NCBI GenBank assembly: GCA_007115705.1
Contig: QXEO01000155.1
Location: 1,027,903 to 1,091,902, forward strand
Direction: 5' to 3'
DNA from: Dactylis glomerata
Taxonomy: Eukaryota > Streptophyta > Magnoliopsida > Poales > Poaceae
Length of the DNA: 64,000 nucleotides
The position numbers and the translations under genes are program-made. This document shows positions 31,461-43,675 of the stretch, piece by piece. Below the pieces are notes generated by a model. The model was not told the origin of the DNA. It ran no database searches and worked only from the letters and a program-made list of their open reading frames with translations. Numbering within the stretch: position 1 is the stretch's first letter; each line of letters opens with the position of its first letter.

Positions 31461-32970
31461 TAATGACCCACAAGTATAGAGGGTGTATCGTAGTACTTTC
31501 GATAAATAAGAGTGTCGAACCCAACGAGGAGCAGAAGGTGTTGATGAGCGGTTTTGATCAAGGAATCACTGTAAATACTAGCAAACAGGTTTTCAGGGGT
31601 ATTTGGTAATACGAGTAAATAAAGTGCGAGTAAATAAAAGACAGTAGTAACAATTGCACCAAGTGGCCCAATCCTTTCTTCAGCAAAGGACAAGCCGATT
31701 GTGTACTTATAATAACCAAACGTTCTCGAGGACACACGGGAGTTTCTGTCAAGAGCTTTCGCTTCATAAAGCCAATAGTCTTTATTGGTTTGATAGGTGT
31801 TATGGGGGTGAACCTGTGCTAGCGCACTACCCTTACTAGGATAAATACACACTTGCGATTATACCCCTTGCAAGCATCCGCAAATACAAGAAAGTAATTA
31901 AGATAAATCTAACCACAGCCTTAAACTCTAAGATCATACGCTCCCTGGTGCAATGGTTTCCCAACGGAGGTTTAGGTTTCTGTCACTCCAGCAACCCCAC
32001 AATCGGTAGCCAAATACACAATGCATCTCACTAGGCCCATAAATGGTGAAGTATCATGTAGTCGACGTTCACATGACACCACTAGCGAAATAGCACCACA
32101 ACAATATCAAACCATTAAATATTTCTCAACAATAATTCACTACTAACATCTTGACTTCTCCCATGTCCTCAAGAACTAAACGAACTACTCACAAGACATC
32201 ATATGGATTATGATCAGAGGTGAAATAATGGTAAATAACAATCTAAACATAAACCTTAATTCAACGGTTCCACTCAATAGCATCAACTACAAGAGTAATC
32301 AACACCGGGAAAGTTTCCCCTATGAATATAACAAGATCCAACTCAAGATGTTACAGCGGGATGGCGTGGTGATGGTGGAGATGAAGGTGCTGGTGATGGA
32401 GATGATGATGATGATGACCCCGATGAAGTCCGGTGCGATGGTGATGATGATGGCGACGATCTCCCCTCTCCGGGAAGGAATTTCCCCGGCAGATTTCTCC
32501 CTGCCGGAGAGCTTTTCTCTCTCTGGTGTTTTCCGCCCCACAGAGGCGGCGGTGTCTAACTCTGAGCCCCCCCTTGACTTAGGTTTTCTGGGATGATGAA
32601 GTACGCACAGGGGCGAGCCCAGAAGTGGGCCAGGGCGGCCTCACACAGGGCTGGCGCAGCTAGGGGGCAGGCCGCGCCACCCTGGCGTGAGGGCCCCACC
32701 TGGCTCCTCTCGACTCCTCCTTCTGGCTTCTTGAGTCTTCTGGGAAAATATAATTTCCAGGTATTTTTCTGGAATTTTCCAGATCTTCAAAATATGGTCC
32801 CATGATGGTCCTTTTTCCAGCAGAATCCTGACTCCGGCAGCAAGTCCTCCAAAGATCATCAAACATGTGAAAACAAAGGAAATAACATAAGTATCATATC
32901 TAAATATGAAATATATCAATGAATAACAGTAAATTATGATACAAAATAGTGATGCAAAATGGATGTATCA
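31461..32970 (-). repeat. Element C 3' LTR
   Basis: It contains a GAT/GATG microsatellite (32341-32460) and a GC-rich inverted repeat (32629-32697). It is followed by the polypurine tract in element sense. Short open frames here recur in the other LTR and are not genes. Confidence 0.92.
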
Positions 32971-32984
32971 ACCCCCCCAAGCTT
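32971..32984 (-). other. Polypurine tract of element C
   Basis: In element sense AAGCTTGGGGGGGT directly precedes TGATACATCC of the 3' LTR. Confidence 0.75.
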
Positions 32985-34664
32985 AGACCTCGCTTGTCCC
33001 CAAGCGAAAACTAAACTCAGTAAACATGACCACAGGTTTATGGAGTGAAGTGTCGATAATCAAAATACGGACAAGAAGCATCACATTCACCTAGGCACAA
33101 ATTATAATAGACAGCAACTTCCCTTTATAAGATATAGACTTGCAATGGGTAAAAGGGAATCACATGTAAAGATGCACAAGGTAAACTATAATTGGCAATG
33201 GCAAACCCTAGTTCTTGGTCAAAGAATGATGAACAAGCTATTCTTTCTTTTAAATGGAGCCTTTTAAAACAGAGCTAATATAGCAAAGACCATATGCTCA
33301 ACAAGGTAAACTTTTGCATCCATAGAAAGCTTTCAAAGATATATTCCTTCAGACAAAAGCATTATACAAAACAAGGAAGATAGTAAACATGATTAAACGG
33401 ATCAACATATGGATGAGTGAAACATAACAACTCAAATGCTTGCTTGAGACAGAGGGAAATAGGTTGACTCAACATAAAAGTAAAAGATAGGCCCTTCGCA
33501 GAGGGAAGCAGGGATTAAACATGTGCTAGAGCTTTTCATTTGTAAAACAGAGGTAAAAAGTTATTTTGAGAGGTGGTTGTTTTTGTCAACGACTAGCAAC
33601 GGAGTTCTTGATATCTTCCATACTAAACAAGTGAGAGCGGTTCCGAGATGTTTGATTAATTGGCACTTTGGTGCTCTTTTATAGCTTTGCACTCCTCCCC
33701 ACCTTTTTCCTTTCTCAAACCATGGCTAGCCAATTCCATCGGGTGCCAACCAACTTTCACATACCATGGAGGAGTGCTTCTTTTTCTTTTCTTTTCTTTT
33801 TGAGATTATAATGGTCTGACCAGCTCCCTTGCAAAATTAATGACGAGCAGATGAAGCTGCCTAGTCGAGGGGTACTTAATTTACTATGGAAGATAACAAA
33901 CCCATCCACTACGTCCTCATGAGCTAAAAACAGTGGCACAAAATTAGAAGTGTTTGAAGGTTTTTGAAAGGTAGCACATGAAAATTTACTTGGAATGGCT
34001 TGAAATACCATGCATAGGAATTTATAGTGGACTCTTTGGAAATGACTTGGCTTTGGGATTTGGATGCACGAGAAGTATTTCCTCTCAGTACAGGTTTTTG
34101 GCTAGCAAGGCTAGGTAGCAAGCATAAGAGTTGCATGAAACAAACAAACATACATATAATAAGAACAATCATGCAAACTCCCTTGAAGGTACAATGATTT
34201 TGACTTTGAGAATAACAATGCTTATAAGCCAAACATAAGGGAAAACTGAAGTGATGTAACTACAAGCACTTCTTTATTCTTTTCTACTCAAACCTCAAGG
34301 TAAAGTTGCTACTGACCAAGCTAGGTTTGCCAAAACCAACTAAATTTACTCATGCTCCCAAAGTGATACCAATACCAATCAACAAGACTAACCATACAAG
34401 AGAGATTGCAAACTAACATAAAGTGCGCGGAAAGTAAACGATAAAACTTCTCATTAATATTTCATTACCGCAACTCACACCAAGGGATACATAGATAACC
34501 AACTAAGGAGGATACTTCCAAACTACAAACTATTCTATAAGATAACTTCTCTATTCATGATATGACTCTACTTGAAAAGTAAATGAGCAAAAGGTAATGA
34601 TGTGATACCACGGCACTCCCCCAAGCTTGAAACAAGCCAAGGGGATGCCTATACCGATGACGAA
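32985..34664 (-). other. Element C non-coding region between extra ORF and 3' LTR
   Basis: AT-rich, no coding signal. It shares with elements B and D short stretches such as the 'gcagagggaagcag' segment near 33490-33510. Confidence 0.6.
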
Positions 34665-35198
34665 TTACTCCTTTGGCGGTGGCGGTGGATAATCTTTAAT
34701 AAGCTTCTCAATCAAATCTTTCAGATCATCAATCTTGTACTCGAGGTTACGAATCATCTCAGAATTGTGCTCAACACGGTTCATGAACCTATCAGCAAGA
34801 GAATCCCAGCTCTTGGAATTATGTCCCCATCCTTCTTCACTCTTGGAGCTTTCTATCCCTGCATTGTTAGAACGATCTATATCCCAGCCAGAGGGTAATC
34901 ATGATTTGGGCACCTTTTGAAACTGACGTTCATGAATTAGAGTATGGAAAGGATTTTGGCTTGACGGAGATGTCCGTGGAGCTAGGGTGTGACGCAGCAC
35001 ACCCCCTCCGGTCCTTATGCGAGCACTCTTCTTGAACTTGTCATGATCTGTCACCACCCCTATGCTGGCAGCCATGGTGTTTGGCCTTGAACTTTGATCT
35101 TCCTCCTCGTCTTCACTTTCAACCTCTTCTTGCAGCCAGAAGTCTTTGGTGTCATCTTCCGGAGATGTCTTCTCCTTGTCATCGCTTGAAGAGGCCAT
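34665..35198 (-). pseudogene. Element C extra ORF downstream of pol: acidic N-terminus, coiled-coil C-terminus
   Basis: From ATG 35198 the frame encodes an acidic region (SSSDDKEKTSPEDDTKDFW, EESEDEEE-like) and a basic patch. It meets a TGA at 34901-34899, then continues in phase with SEEGWGHNSKSWDSLADRF, a heptad-like helix (EMIRNLEYKIDDLKDLIEKL) and a Pro-rich end to TAA at 34667-34665, 178 codons in all. Athila-group elements often have a further ORF here, called env-like. This one shows no signal peptide or membrane segment, so I do not call it env. Confidence 0.6.
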
Positions 35199-35537
35199 GG
35201 TTCCCCCAAGCTTAAGATCAACTCCTGACAGAACAGCTCAAAACAAAACACGACGAGAAAACGATATACAGACCTCGGGGACTCCGGAGGGTTAAATAGG
35301 CGAAAATTATACATCGAAACGAAATCACAGGAGGAAACTGGGATGGAAACGAGTTCCGAGGTGCTCTCACACCTGGGTGGCGCGGCCAGGGGTGGACCCG
35401 CGCCACCTGTGTGTGAGAGACACACGGACTCTTTTTCCTGCCCGTTTTCGTCTCGTGATTTTTAATATTTAGTAAAAACAGCAAAAAAATATTAAAGGAA
35501 GAGCTTTTCGCGAAACTTCTCTGACTAGAACTGTTAC

Positions 35538-36911
35538 CTATTCGAAAATGAACTCTGCAGGTACCTGCAATTGGTCTTGGATGAATTCTTCCGGAGAAAC
35601 TGTTTCAATAACATCAACATCTTCATTATAAGAATCTCTAGAAATATAATGTTTGAGTCGTTGCCCATTCACCACTTGTGTGGAGTCATCTTTCAATGAA
35701 GCAATCTTAATAGCACTTGAGCGGTACACTTCCACAATAACATATGGTCCTTCCCATTTTGAAAGTAATTTTCATGCAAAAAATCTGAGACGAGACCTAT
35801 ACAATAGAACTTTCTCACCAACATGAAACTCTCTCTTAAGAATTCTCTTATCATGCCATTGCTTGACTTTTTCTTTAAAAATCCTGGCATTCTCATACGC
35901 TTCGTTTCTCCACTCATCTAGAGAACTCAAATCTAATAACCTTTTCTTACCAGCTAGTTTAAAATCTCTATTAAGCTCTCTCACTGCCCAAAAAGCTTTG
36001 TGTTCTAATTCTAAGGGCAAGTGACACGCTTTTCCGTAAACCATCTTATAAGGAGACATACCCATGGGGTTCTTATAAGCAGTTCTATAAGCCCATAAAG
36101 CATCGTTTAACTTACTAGCCCAGTTTTTCCTAGATCTATTGACAGTCTTCTGCAAGATAGACTTAATCTCCCTATTTGAAAGCTCTACCTGCCCACTAGT
36201 TTGGGGATGATAAGCAGAAGCAATTCTATGATTGACATCATATTTAGCAAGAGTTTTTCTAAAACTACCGTGAATAAAATGAGAACCTCCGTCAGTCATA
36301 AGATATCTAGGCACACCAAACCTAGGAAAAATAACATCCTTAAGCATTTTTAACGAGGTCTCACCATCGGCACTCTTTGTAGGTATGGCTTCTACCCATT
36401 TAGTAACATAATCAACAGCAACAAGTATATGGGTATAGCCTTTTGAAGGAGGAAAAGGACCCATAAAGTCAAATCCCCAACAATCAAACGGTTCAATAAC
36501 AAGAGTGTAACTCATAGGCATTTCATTGCGTCTAGAAATATTACCAACTCTTTGACATTCATCACAAGATAAAACATACCTTATGGCATCTTTAAACAGG
36601 GTTGGCCAATAAAAACCTGATTGTAGAACCTTCTGCGCGGTTCTATCTCCAGCATGATGCCCTCCATAAGCGCTGCTATGGCATTTTCTTAATATCTCTT
36701 GTTGCTCATATTCCGGTACGCATCTTCGCATAATACCATCAACTCCTTCTTTATATAAGTGTGGGTCATCCCAAAAGTAATGCCTCAAATCATATAAGAA
36801 TTTTCTTCTTTGCTGAGCTGTAAAGGTTGGAGGCAAATACTTGGAAACAATAAAGTTAGCATAATCAGCATACCAAGGAAGGTCTCGCGAAGTTACATTT
36901 ATTGCAGCCAA
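35538..36911 (-). pseudogene. Element C integrase
   Basis: A His-His-Cys-Cys zinc region (KCHSSAYGGHHAGD ... LSCDEC) is followed by the catalytic Asp in GFDFMGPF, the second Asp in MTDGGSHF and the Glu in GQVELSNRE. It inserts cDNA into the genome. A TGA at 35774-35772, where Gly would fit, interrupts the C-terminal domain. The same frame then continues (SKWEGPYVIVEVYRS) to TAA at 35538. It is preceded in phase by the TAG at 36914-36912. Confidence 0.9.
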
Positions 36912-37172
36912 CTATTCATTTGGAAAACTATCGTTAACAGGAATAGGATCAAAAGAAATGTTTTCCAATCTAGACAAATTGTCAGCCACAGGATTTTCAG
37001 CACCTTTCCTATCTACGATATGCAAATCAAACTCTTGTAAAAGCAACACCCATCTAATAAGCCTAGGCTTAGCATCCTTCTTAGTCATAAGATATCTAAT
37101 AGCAGCGTGATCAGTATGAATAGTAACTTTAGAATCAACAATGTAAGATCTAAACTTATCACATGCAAAAAA
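36912..37172 (-). pseudogene. Element C RNase H
   Basis: The frame FACDKFRSYIVDSKVTIHTDHAAIRYL with KPRLIRWVLLLQEFDL and NPVADNLSRL is the gypsy RNase H. One extra base in an A-run (37167-37172, six A on the plus strand) shifts it from the reverse transcriptase frame. It ends at TAG 36914-36912, probably a CAG codon mutated to stop. Confidence 0.88.
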
Positions 37173-38246
37173 CAATAGCAAGAAACTCTTTCTCAGTAGT
37201 AGCATAATTCTTATGAGCAGCATCAAGAGTCTTGCTAGCATAATGAATAACATTCAACTTATTATCTACGCGCTGTCCAAGAACAGCACCAACAGCAAAA
37301 TCACTAGCATCACACATAATTTCAAAAGGTAAATTCCAATCAGGTGGTTGAACAATAGGAGCAGTAGTTAAAGCCTTCTTAAGAGTTTCAAAAGCTTCCT
37401 TACAATCATCATCAAAGACAAATGGTACATCTTTTTGAAGAAGATTAGTAAGAGGCTTTGAAATCTTAGAGAAACCTTTAATAAACCTCCTATAGAAACC
37501 AGCATGACCAAGAATACTACGAATACCTTTAACATCTCTGGGACAGGGCATTTTCTCAATTGCCTCCACCTTTGCTCTGTCAACTTCAATACCTCTTTCA
37601 GAAATTTTATGTCCAAGGACAATTCCTTCATTCACCATAAAGTGGCATTTCTCCCAATTAAGAACAAGGTTAGTTTCTTCGCACCTCTGCAAAACTTTAT
37701 CAAGGTTGTGCAAACAATTATCAAAAGAACTTCCATAGACGGAGAAATCGTCCATGAAGACCTCCACAATTTCTTCACAAAGGCCATGAAAAATAGCAGA
37801 CATGCATCTTTGAAAAGTAGCAGGAGCATTGCATAAACCAAACGGCATACGTCTATAAGCATACGTTCCATAAGGACAAGTAAAAGTGGTTTTCTCTTGA
37901 TCATCCTTCTTAACAGCAATTTGAGAAAAAACAGAATAACCATCAAGGAAACAAAAATGAGTCTTCTTAGACAACCTTTCTAACATTTGATCTATAAACG
38001 GTAAAGGGTAATGATCTTTCTTAGTAACTTTGTTTACCTTCCTATAATCAATGCACATTCTATAACCAACTACTACCCTTTGAGGAACAAGCTCGTTATT
38101 CTCATTAGGCACAACAGTCATACCTCCTTTCTTAGGAACACAATGGACAGGACTAACCCATCTACTATCAGCAATAGGATAAATAATACCAGCATCAAGG
38201 AGTTTTAATACCTCATTTCTTACCACATCCTTCATCTTGGGAATTA
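37159..38246 (-). pseudogene. Element C reverse transcriptase
   Basis: It reads from the element B junction with RRLIPKMKDVVRNEVLKLLDAGIIYP-type sequence. Landmarks are CVPKKGG, RMCIDYRKVNKVT, FCFLDGYS (catalytic Asp), YRRMPFGLCNAPATF and the active site FMDDFSVYG. The order and spacing are normal for gypsy pol. Its N-terminal codons are on the other side of element B (45277 upward), and the join after removal of GGCGG is in frame. Confidence 0.92.
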
Positions 38247-38251
38247 GGCGG

Positions 38252-39847
38252 TGCTAGCGTGTGATTGACGTGGAAGCAGACAGTCCTTGTGCGTGGTGAA
38301 TGACCAGCCCGTTGGGAACCCCAAGAGGAAGGTATGATGTGTATAGCAGCTAGTTTTCCCTCAGTTAAGAAACCAAGGTTTAATATCGGTCAGGAGAGGA
38401 GAGACAAACGACTGAAGGTGATGCGGAACCTGCACACACACAAACAAATACTTTGCTCCCAACTTGCGATGAGGTTGTCAATCTCACCGGTTTGCTTGAA
38501 ACAAAGGTTATGAGTGTATCGAGTGGAAAACAGTAATAATATGCGAGTAAAGTAAACAGTGCGGGAAAAGTAAACAGGTGATAGCAATATGATTAAAATA
38601 GGACCGGGGTCCACAGTTCACTAGTGGTGTCTCTCCATAGATAAAATAACATGCTGGGTAAACAAATTACAGTTGGGCAATTGATAGAATAAAGATAAAC
38701 GAGATATGTTAAGAAGATCACTATGAGATTTACTCTGGGCATTACAACAAAATACATAGACCGCCATCTAACTGCATCTATGACTAATAATCCACCCTCG
38801 GGGATATCAATCCGAACACCCCAAAAGTATTAAGTTGCGAACAACAGATAATTGCATTAAGCAAAGTGTGTAATGTAAACAAAGCATATGCCCTTGAGCA
38901 TATGAATGTTGTTTTCTCCCTAGTAGCAACAGCACATCTACCACCTTAGAGGTTTCTGTCACTCCCCCAGGTGAAATAGAGGCATGAACCCACTATCGAG
39001 CATAAATACCCCCTCTTGGAGTCACTAGCAACTACTCGGCCAAGATAGCTACTAACAACGGAGAGCATGCAAGATCATAAACAACATAGAGATAACAAAA
39101 GATATAATTCAGTACAGCAACTTAATCATAAACACCAATATTCATCGGATCCCAACAAACCAACATCATAGAATTACATAACGGTGATCTCAATCATGTA
39201 GGGCAGCTCATGAGATCTAAACATGAAGCACATGGTGGAGAAGACAACCATCTAGCTACTGCTATGGACCCATAGTCCAAGGTAGACTACTCACTCATCG
39301 CTCCGGAGGCAAGCATGGCGATGAAGAAGACCTCTGGTGGCGATTCCCCTCTCCGGCAGGGTGCCGGGAAGAGCTTCTGGACCCTCCCGATCTTCGGGTC
39401 GACGGCGGCGGCGGATCGCGATGTGTTCTGGAAATCTGATCGGGTACTTAGGTTTTTTCCGTCGGGGGGTCTTTATAGGCGAAGGGGCGATGTCAGAGGT
39501 GGAGCCAGGCTCCCTCACACAGGGGTGGCGCGGCCAGGGGCCTGGCCGTGCCGGCCCTGTGTGTGGGGCCCTGGTGGCCCCTCTCCGTCTCTCCTTCGGA
39601 TCTCTGGAAGCTTCCGGGAAAAATAAGACTTCAGGAACTTGTTTCGTCCAATTCCGAGAATATTTCCTGTGTATCACTCTGAAACACAAAAACAACAGAA
39701 AACAGGAAACTGGCACTGTGGCAACTTGTTAATAGGTTAGTTCCGGAAAATGCATAAAAGTGCCACGAAGTGTAACGAAACAATATGCAAATGGTGTAAA
39801 AACAAGCATGGAGCATCAAAAATTATAGATACGTTTGAGACGTATCA
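38252..39847 (-). repeat. Element B 3' LTR
   Basis: It is directly followed (higher coordinates) by the polypurine tract. It contains the GC-rich hairpin (39501-39580) and a TATAAAG box in element sense (near 39473). The 103-141 codon open frames on both strands are repeat shadows. Confidence 0.95.
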
Positions 39848-39848
39848 A

Positions 39849-39862
39849 GCATCCCCAAGCTT
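39849..39862 (-). other. Polypurine tract region of element B
   Basis: AAGCTTGGGGATGC in element sense, as in elements A and E. Confidence 0.75.
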
Positions 39863-42786
39863 AACTCCTGCTCGTCCTCGAGTAGGTAAGTGATAACAAA
39901 GAATAATTTTTGAGGTGACATGCACCTACACAATCTTGATCATATATGTAAGCATTTGGTGAGCTGGGATCAATAGAACTTAAAACATGGGCATGAAAGA
40001 TATAATCATGACAATAAGAAACTTAGCAACCATGTTGTAAACATGCAAATGAACACAAACAAAAGATTATGATAATGAAATAATGAAAGTCAAACGTGTG
40101 TTCAAATCGTAAGGAAAAACATACAAATGGTTTTCAGCTTGTCCTTTAAAGAGAGCAAAACATAAATGCATAGGACACCTTCAAGTTTAAGAGGGCGACT
40201 AGATACAAGTAATTTAAGAACAAGTGAAACCAATCATCATGAATCAATCAATGAACTTTGGGACAATGCATATCACACTAAGAATGATAACTATGCTCTC
40301 TTAATGGTGCATAAAGAAAGAAGGTGGTGACTCAACATAAAAGTAGAAGAAAGGCCCTTCGCAGAGGGAAGCAGTGATTGCAAGTTTTATAACCTTCAAA
40401 AATTATGGTACTTACCGGCTTTGAGCTCTCATTGCCCCCATCATAAGCATCTTGAATGGTTAAAGTTAATGCGAGAACAATTATGATGCATATGCTTGAC
40501 AAATCATAAGTTGAAAACCTCGTGCCCTGTGAATACGAGTACCCAAACCTCATGCTACTTTACTTAGAGTCCCAAGCAAGGCTCTTGTCATTGTAAGTAT
40601 ATGCATATCATTGAGAACCGCCAATGGGGTACCTCCGTGCCCGATGACATGGAACAAGCCCACACCAAAATGACAGGACAAGCAGACAATGAACACCTCG
40701 ACATCTCTTTTATTTGCTATATTGTTTAGCTTTTTATTGTGAGATGCATCGTCAAATGTTCACCATGGGTATGCTGCAAATTTCCACCATGAATTATGCA
40801 TGGCTTAGATTGGTGGCCCGGCGTTTCCCTAACACATATAAAAACTCCATGATCCTCACAAGATTCCCAATTCATTTCACACCGCGGGCATCCATAAAAA
40901 AAGATCACGATATCAACTCAAATAGAAGTGCAATGTTGAAAGCTTGCCCATGACAGCATGGCTGGGCTAGAATCCAACTTACAACTTGCAAGCATAACAA
41001 CTCAACATAAAAGACCACAATGTCAAATTTTTAAGAACAGGAAAAAGTAAAGTGTGCCTTCCGGTTCGTGAGAGCTTTACTGACCGAATTTCGCATAACA
41101 CTGGTAAGAGTTTAATTTGAAGAGAATATAAAAGCAAGTCAAATTTACTTGGAATAGCAAATTGCTAGTAGGTATGTATGGTGGACACTTTGAAAAAACT
41201 TTGGCTTTTAGGAGTTGGATGCACGAGTAGAGCTCATACTCAGTACAAGGCGAGAGCTAGCAAAAGACTGGGAGCGACCAACTAAGAGAGCAATAATGGC
41301 CATAATCATGCAAAGCGACAAAGCGACATTAAAAGAAGCATACGATGGCATCAAAAGTCAAAAACTAAATGATCATGAAGGCTATTGGCGACTTTGTAAG
41401 AGTCTAACATGTGTGAGCATGCGCCAAGTCAACCCAAATAAAGCATCAAGGAGAAAACCAAAATAATGCTTCCATACAATAAAAACAACGCATGATTTTT
41501 TCAAAGGCTCATTAAGCAATCTCAGTTATTTGAGACAAGTCATGCTACAGCAAAACCACTAAGCATACTATCAAAAAGACATCAAGCATGACATGAAAAA
41601 GCCTAAGCCGCAGTCTACACAAGCTCCTTCTTGTACCACTATTTTGCACAAAGCTTTTTCTCTTTTCCAACACCATTTGAAATTTTTATAAACACCTCTT
41701 TTGATGAAAACAAATAAAGATCAGAGGCAAAAATACACCTTGATGAAAAGATATGACAAGATCTGAACGCAAATCAAGGAGAAAACGAAAACCAAAAGCA
41801 GTAGCAGAAAAAGTAGAACGCTCGATTTTTAATAAGAGTGAAAACTAGAGCGTTCCTTGCAAATGAAAACGAGTACATCTCCTCCAAAGGAAATTTGTTG
41901 GGGTCCAACCATTTATTGCAGCAAACAAACAAACTAAACCAACTAAGAAAACTAAAACAACTGACGCTCCAAGAAAAACACATAGTGCATGAAGCAATAA
42001 AAATATAGTGTTTTGAAAGGTGACCTGATTTTTGCCGATGAAGAAGGGGTGCCTCGGGGGCATCCCCAAGCTTTGACGCTTGTACTTCTTGGATATTTCT
42101 TGGGGTGATGCATGGGCATCCCCAAGCTTGAGCTTTTGTCCATTCTTCAACTCATCTCATCATTCTCCAATCCCTACACTTGAAAACTTCCTTCATACAA
42201 AACTAAACACAATTCTATTAGCAACATTAGTGTAAGCATAAAATATATTCAACCTCTTTTAGCTTCAGGTCTCAACTCAAAACCACCACATATAAAGTAT
42301 ATAATACTGTAGCAACTTCCACAAGAGTTCCATGATAAAAAAGAACTCAAAAGAAAGCGATAAAGTGGCAAAAACAAATATTGGCAGAAATCTGTCAAAA
42401 CAGAACAGCTGACAAAGGACGAATTTTTGAAAGGTTTTCTGTTGCTCAAATCAAAAAGTGTTCAACTAAGAAAAGTTTGGATATAACCTGGGGCATATGC
42501 ACAAGAAATCTCAGGTCCAAAAGATAAACAGAGAATTTATACGAATTTTTACGGTGCAGCACCGAAAACAGTTTCAGGACAGCAACATCCCCAAATCTTT
42601 ACCTCGCTCAAATTAGAGGCTTCTCTTGGCACAAAAACGAAATAAACAAGATAAGGAGCGGTCATTACAGTAGTAATGACTTCCAAGACTCAAATAAAAA
42701 GAAAAAGTACTGAAAAGAAAACATTGGGTTATCTCCCAAGAGTGCTTTTCTTTAATGCCTTTGAGCTAGGCGCAGAAAATTGCGAA
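39863..42786 (-). other. Element B non-coding 3' internal region
   Basis: About 2.9 kb without coding signal, closely matching element D 49876-52734 and element E 58027-60102. Two more AAGCTTGGGGATG-like copies lie at about 42061-42073 and 42115-42128. Confidence 0.75.
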
Positions 42787-43482
42787 TCAAGTAATATCAA
42801 GCGATGAAGTGCTAGTTACCTCAGTAGGCTCTTTGAAAGTTCCCGTAGATGATCCAACCTGCAAGTCACCCTTAGTGGAACTAAGTGTCTTACCAATTTT
42901 AAGAACATGTTGAGATTTAAGCGCAGAAACCTTGGGAACATACATAAATTTTTGCTCTTTTCCAACAAAAACTTTCTCCTTCTTAAATTTAAGAGAAGAG
43001 AAGATTAAGCTAAGAGTTTCCATGGACTCCTCTAGTTTACCTATCCTCAAGTTTTGATTGTCATGAGTAGTGCTAGCCTCTAAAATGGTAATTCCCTTAC
43101 CAATGTTTTCTACTAATTCACTAACGCGGCTAGCATTTTCTAGGATACTTGGCAAAATTTTCTCTAAAGAGCTGAGCTTTTCTACCACCTCATCCAAGGT
43201 GGTCTCAGTTTTGGCAACATGAATAGGTGGTATTCCCACTAAACTTTCAATTATAGTGCATGCTTCTCCAGCGGGAGTACCCAGAAAATTACCTCCTGTA
43301 AGAGTATCAAGAACATACCTATTCTAGCTAGATATACCAACATAAAAATTTCTAAGGAGGATCGTGGTGGAGTGCTTTTTGGTACACCTATGATGAGCAT
43401 TGTTAATACGGTACCAAGCATCTTTTAAACTTTCTCCCCCTTGTTGCTTGAAACTACGAACTTCTACTTCAGGATTACTCAT
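42787..43482 (-). pseudogene. Element B gag-like ORF
   Basis: From ATG 43482 (MSNPEVEVRSFKQQ) the frame resembles part of an Athila-type gag: SFKQQGGESLKDAWYRI and LLRNFYVGIS, the region that normally forms the capsid core. TAG at 43326-43324 replaces a likely Trp. The same frame goes on with LDTLTGGNFLGTPAGEA and a predicted coiled coil (EVVEKLSSLEKILPSIL, RVSELVENIGKGI) to 42787. The N-terminal half of a usual gag is missing. There is no protease. Confidence 0.75.
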
Positions 43483-43647
43483 TGTAACAAAACTAAAAGC
43501 AGATAAGTAAAAACAACTACCAAGGATTCTAATTTTTTTTGGGTTTTTGATAAAAAGCAATGCAGGTAAAATAAATAAAGTAAAGCAAAACAATAACAAA
43601 GTAAAGAATGTGTGTGCGAAAACTCCCCTCGCAGAAGTCTTCTTTCC

Positions 43648-43665
43648 TCCCCGGCAACGGCGCCA
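43648..43665 (-). other. Primer binding site of element B
   Basis: On the minus strand TGGCGCCGTTGCCGGGGA, identical to that of element A, ten bases from the 5' LTR. Confidence 0.88.
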
Positions 43666-43675
43666 GAAAAAGAGC

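Noticed and set aside
32341..32460. GATG/GAT microsatellite in the element C LTRs
   Set aside because: An ordinary simple repeat in both LTRs; it explains the 3 bp length difference.
39291..39716. 141-codon and 103-131-codon open frames (also at 44715-45140, 49340-49750, 56211-56570, 60757-61182, 11581-12039 and 15349-15807)
   Set aside because: They recur because they are LTR promoter sequence present in several copies; there is no protein domain and strand symmetry is high.
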